From: Alteromonas hispanica
GTDB taxonomy: Bacteria > Pseudomonadota > Gammaproteobacteria > Enterobacterales > Alteromonadaceae
Reading direction: 5' to 3'
Assembly: GCF_010500915.1 (NCBI RefSeq)
Contig: NZ_JAAAWP010000008.1
Coordinates: 124,001-188,000, forward strand
Length of the DNA stretch: 64,000 bases
The first letter of the stretch is position 1; each line of letters begins with the position of its first letter. Under the pieces are notes generated by a model. The model did no database searches. It saw only the letters and a list, made by a program, of their open reading frames with translations, and was not told where the DNA came from. Below are positions 63,323 through 64,000 of this stretch, one piece after another. A program made the position numbers and the translations under genes.

Positions 63323-64000
63323 TTGGAACTATTCACGTTGTACGTCACAGTGGCGATATCCGCAGTCGTGATGACGATCACGGCATCAATGTTATATATA
63401 TTCAGTAACAAACGTAACGACGACTACTTGCTAGATTGGGCGTTCGCAAGTGTATTCTTTCTTATCTACGGGCTTATAGTTACATTCTTTTTTAACGGAA
63501 ATTTAGATGATGAACTAATTCCATTAGTTCCGAATACCTGCTTTCTCATAGGTCATGCCGCAATACTAAGTGGTGTATCAAAGTTGACAGGTAAAGGTTC
63601 TGCGTGGTTATTCGTTCTAGCCACTGCGGTAGGCTCTATTGTTTTCCACTCAATACCAGTGGTGGCAGATTCATTAATGATAAGAGCCTATTGTATCTAT
63701 CCATTCCTTATTGCTATATACGGAGCCGCGACTTTATTGCTCTGGAACGACCGAAAATCGCCTTACAGTAAAGCATATCTTCCTCTGGCGATAGTTTTCA
63801 TTCTCTTTATGCTTCAAACTTTTTTACGCGGCTTTATTGCTGTAGCTGAAGATATCGCGATGGAGTTTTTAGGGAACGACATCATTCAAACTAGCGGAAC
63901 TTTGGCCGTTGTTGTTTTGTTTTTCTCATTAACTATTTGTTTTGCACTCACTGTTTCTTGGAGAAAAGAGGTCGATTTGCGTGAAGATGCTATTACAGAT
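63323..64000 (+). CDS. Membrane sensor protein, probable diguanylate cyclase N-terminus (partial)
   Basis: An open frame of 226 codons runs off the window end. It starts at TTG 63323 with AGGGAA six bases upstream. The visible part has six or seven transmembrane helices (first at residues about 5-28) with short loops, ending in SWRKEVDLREDAITD. That juncture is typical of proteins in which a membrane sensor is followed by a GGDEF domain beginning ...DPLTGLxNR. The GGDEF domain itself is outside the window, so the enzymatic call is inference. The upstream 278 bp (63045-63322) shows no gene. Confidence 0.65.
   Translation, partial: MELFTLYVTVAISAVVMTITASMLYIFSNKRNDDYLLDWAFASVFFLIYGLIVTFFFNGNLDDELIPLVPNTCFLIGHAAILSGVSKLTGKGSAWLFVLATAVGSIVFHSIPVVADSLMIRAYCIYPFLIAIYGAATLLLWNDRKSPYSKAYLPLAIVFILFMLQTFLRGFIAVAEDIAMEFLGNDIIQTSGTLAVVVLFFSLTICFALTVSWRKEVDLREDAITD

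Overview
The window looks like chromosomal DNA of a marine gammaproteobacterium of the Alteromonas type. This is inferred from gene content: ampE next to pdhR-aceE-aceF-lpdA, the ygfB-pepP-ubiH-ubiI block, and a LacI-type (NagR) GlcNAc regulon with a TonB receptor. No database search was possible. Nearly all of it is core metabolism. Accessory DNA is concentrated between gcvP and the lysE-type gene (about 52.7-60.9 kb). No insertion sequence, prophage, CRISPR array, rRNA or tRNA was recognised.

Layout. 0-8.7 kb: end of ampD, ampE, then pdhR and the pyruvate dehydrogenase genes, with a PdhR-like box, a 13-nt tandem repeat in the pdhR leader and a structured pdhR-aceE spacer. 8.9-14.6 kb: a LysR regulator divergent from a two-gene RND efflux operon, with a long palindrome between them. 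14.6-19.6 kb: small envelope or unknown proteins (SIMPL, DUF1289, HDOD, two tandem DUF481 proteins). 19.6-26.4 kb, minus strand: serA, rpiA, a 5-formyl-THF cyclo-ligase, a GAF hybrid kinase, a nucleoside hydrolase, a ribokinase and the 6S RNA gene (ssrS). Nucleoside hydrolase, ribokinase and RpiA form a plausible route from nucleosides to pentose phosphates. 27.0-33.0 kb: ygfB, pepP, ubiH, ubiI and an exported M24 peptidase-like protein.

33.1-47.1 kb is a GlcNAc/chitin-oligosaccharide locus: nagR with a tryptophan-halogenase-like flavoprotein gene, then divergently a TonB receptor, a GH20 hexosaminidase lipoprotein, and nagK, nagB-II, nagA, nagP. Palindromic NagR-type operators sit in front of the receptor and in front of nagK. 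47.3-52.6 kb: a DUF4168 gene broken by one in-frame stop codon, then gcvT, gcvH, gcvP. 52.8-60.6 kb, minus strand: a compact operon of a TerB-domain membrane protein, a BrxC/BrxD-type (DUF2791) ATPase and an Lhr-like helicase, preceded by an AbiEi-like/Fic fusion gene with a 24-bp-period repeat array in its promoter region. The window ends with a LysE-family exporter, a lipoprotein with beta-lactamase-fold-like motifs and the start of a membrane protein that is probably a GGDEF enzyme.

The strongest leads are the TerB/DUF2791/helicase cassette beside the Fic fusion, the iteron array before fic, the 6S RNA gene placed before rbsK instead of ygfA, the nonsense-interrupted DUF4168 gene, and a recurring pattern of short (11-24 nt) imperfect tandem repeats with unrelated units in many intergenic gaps.
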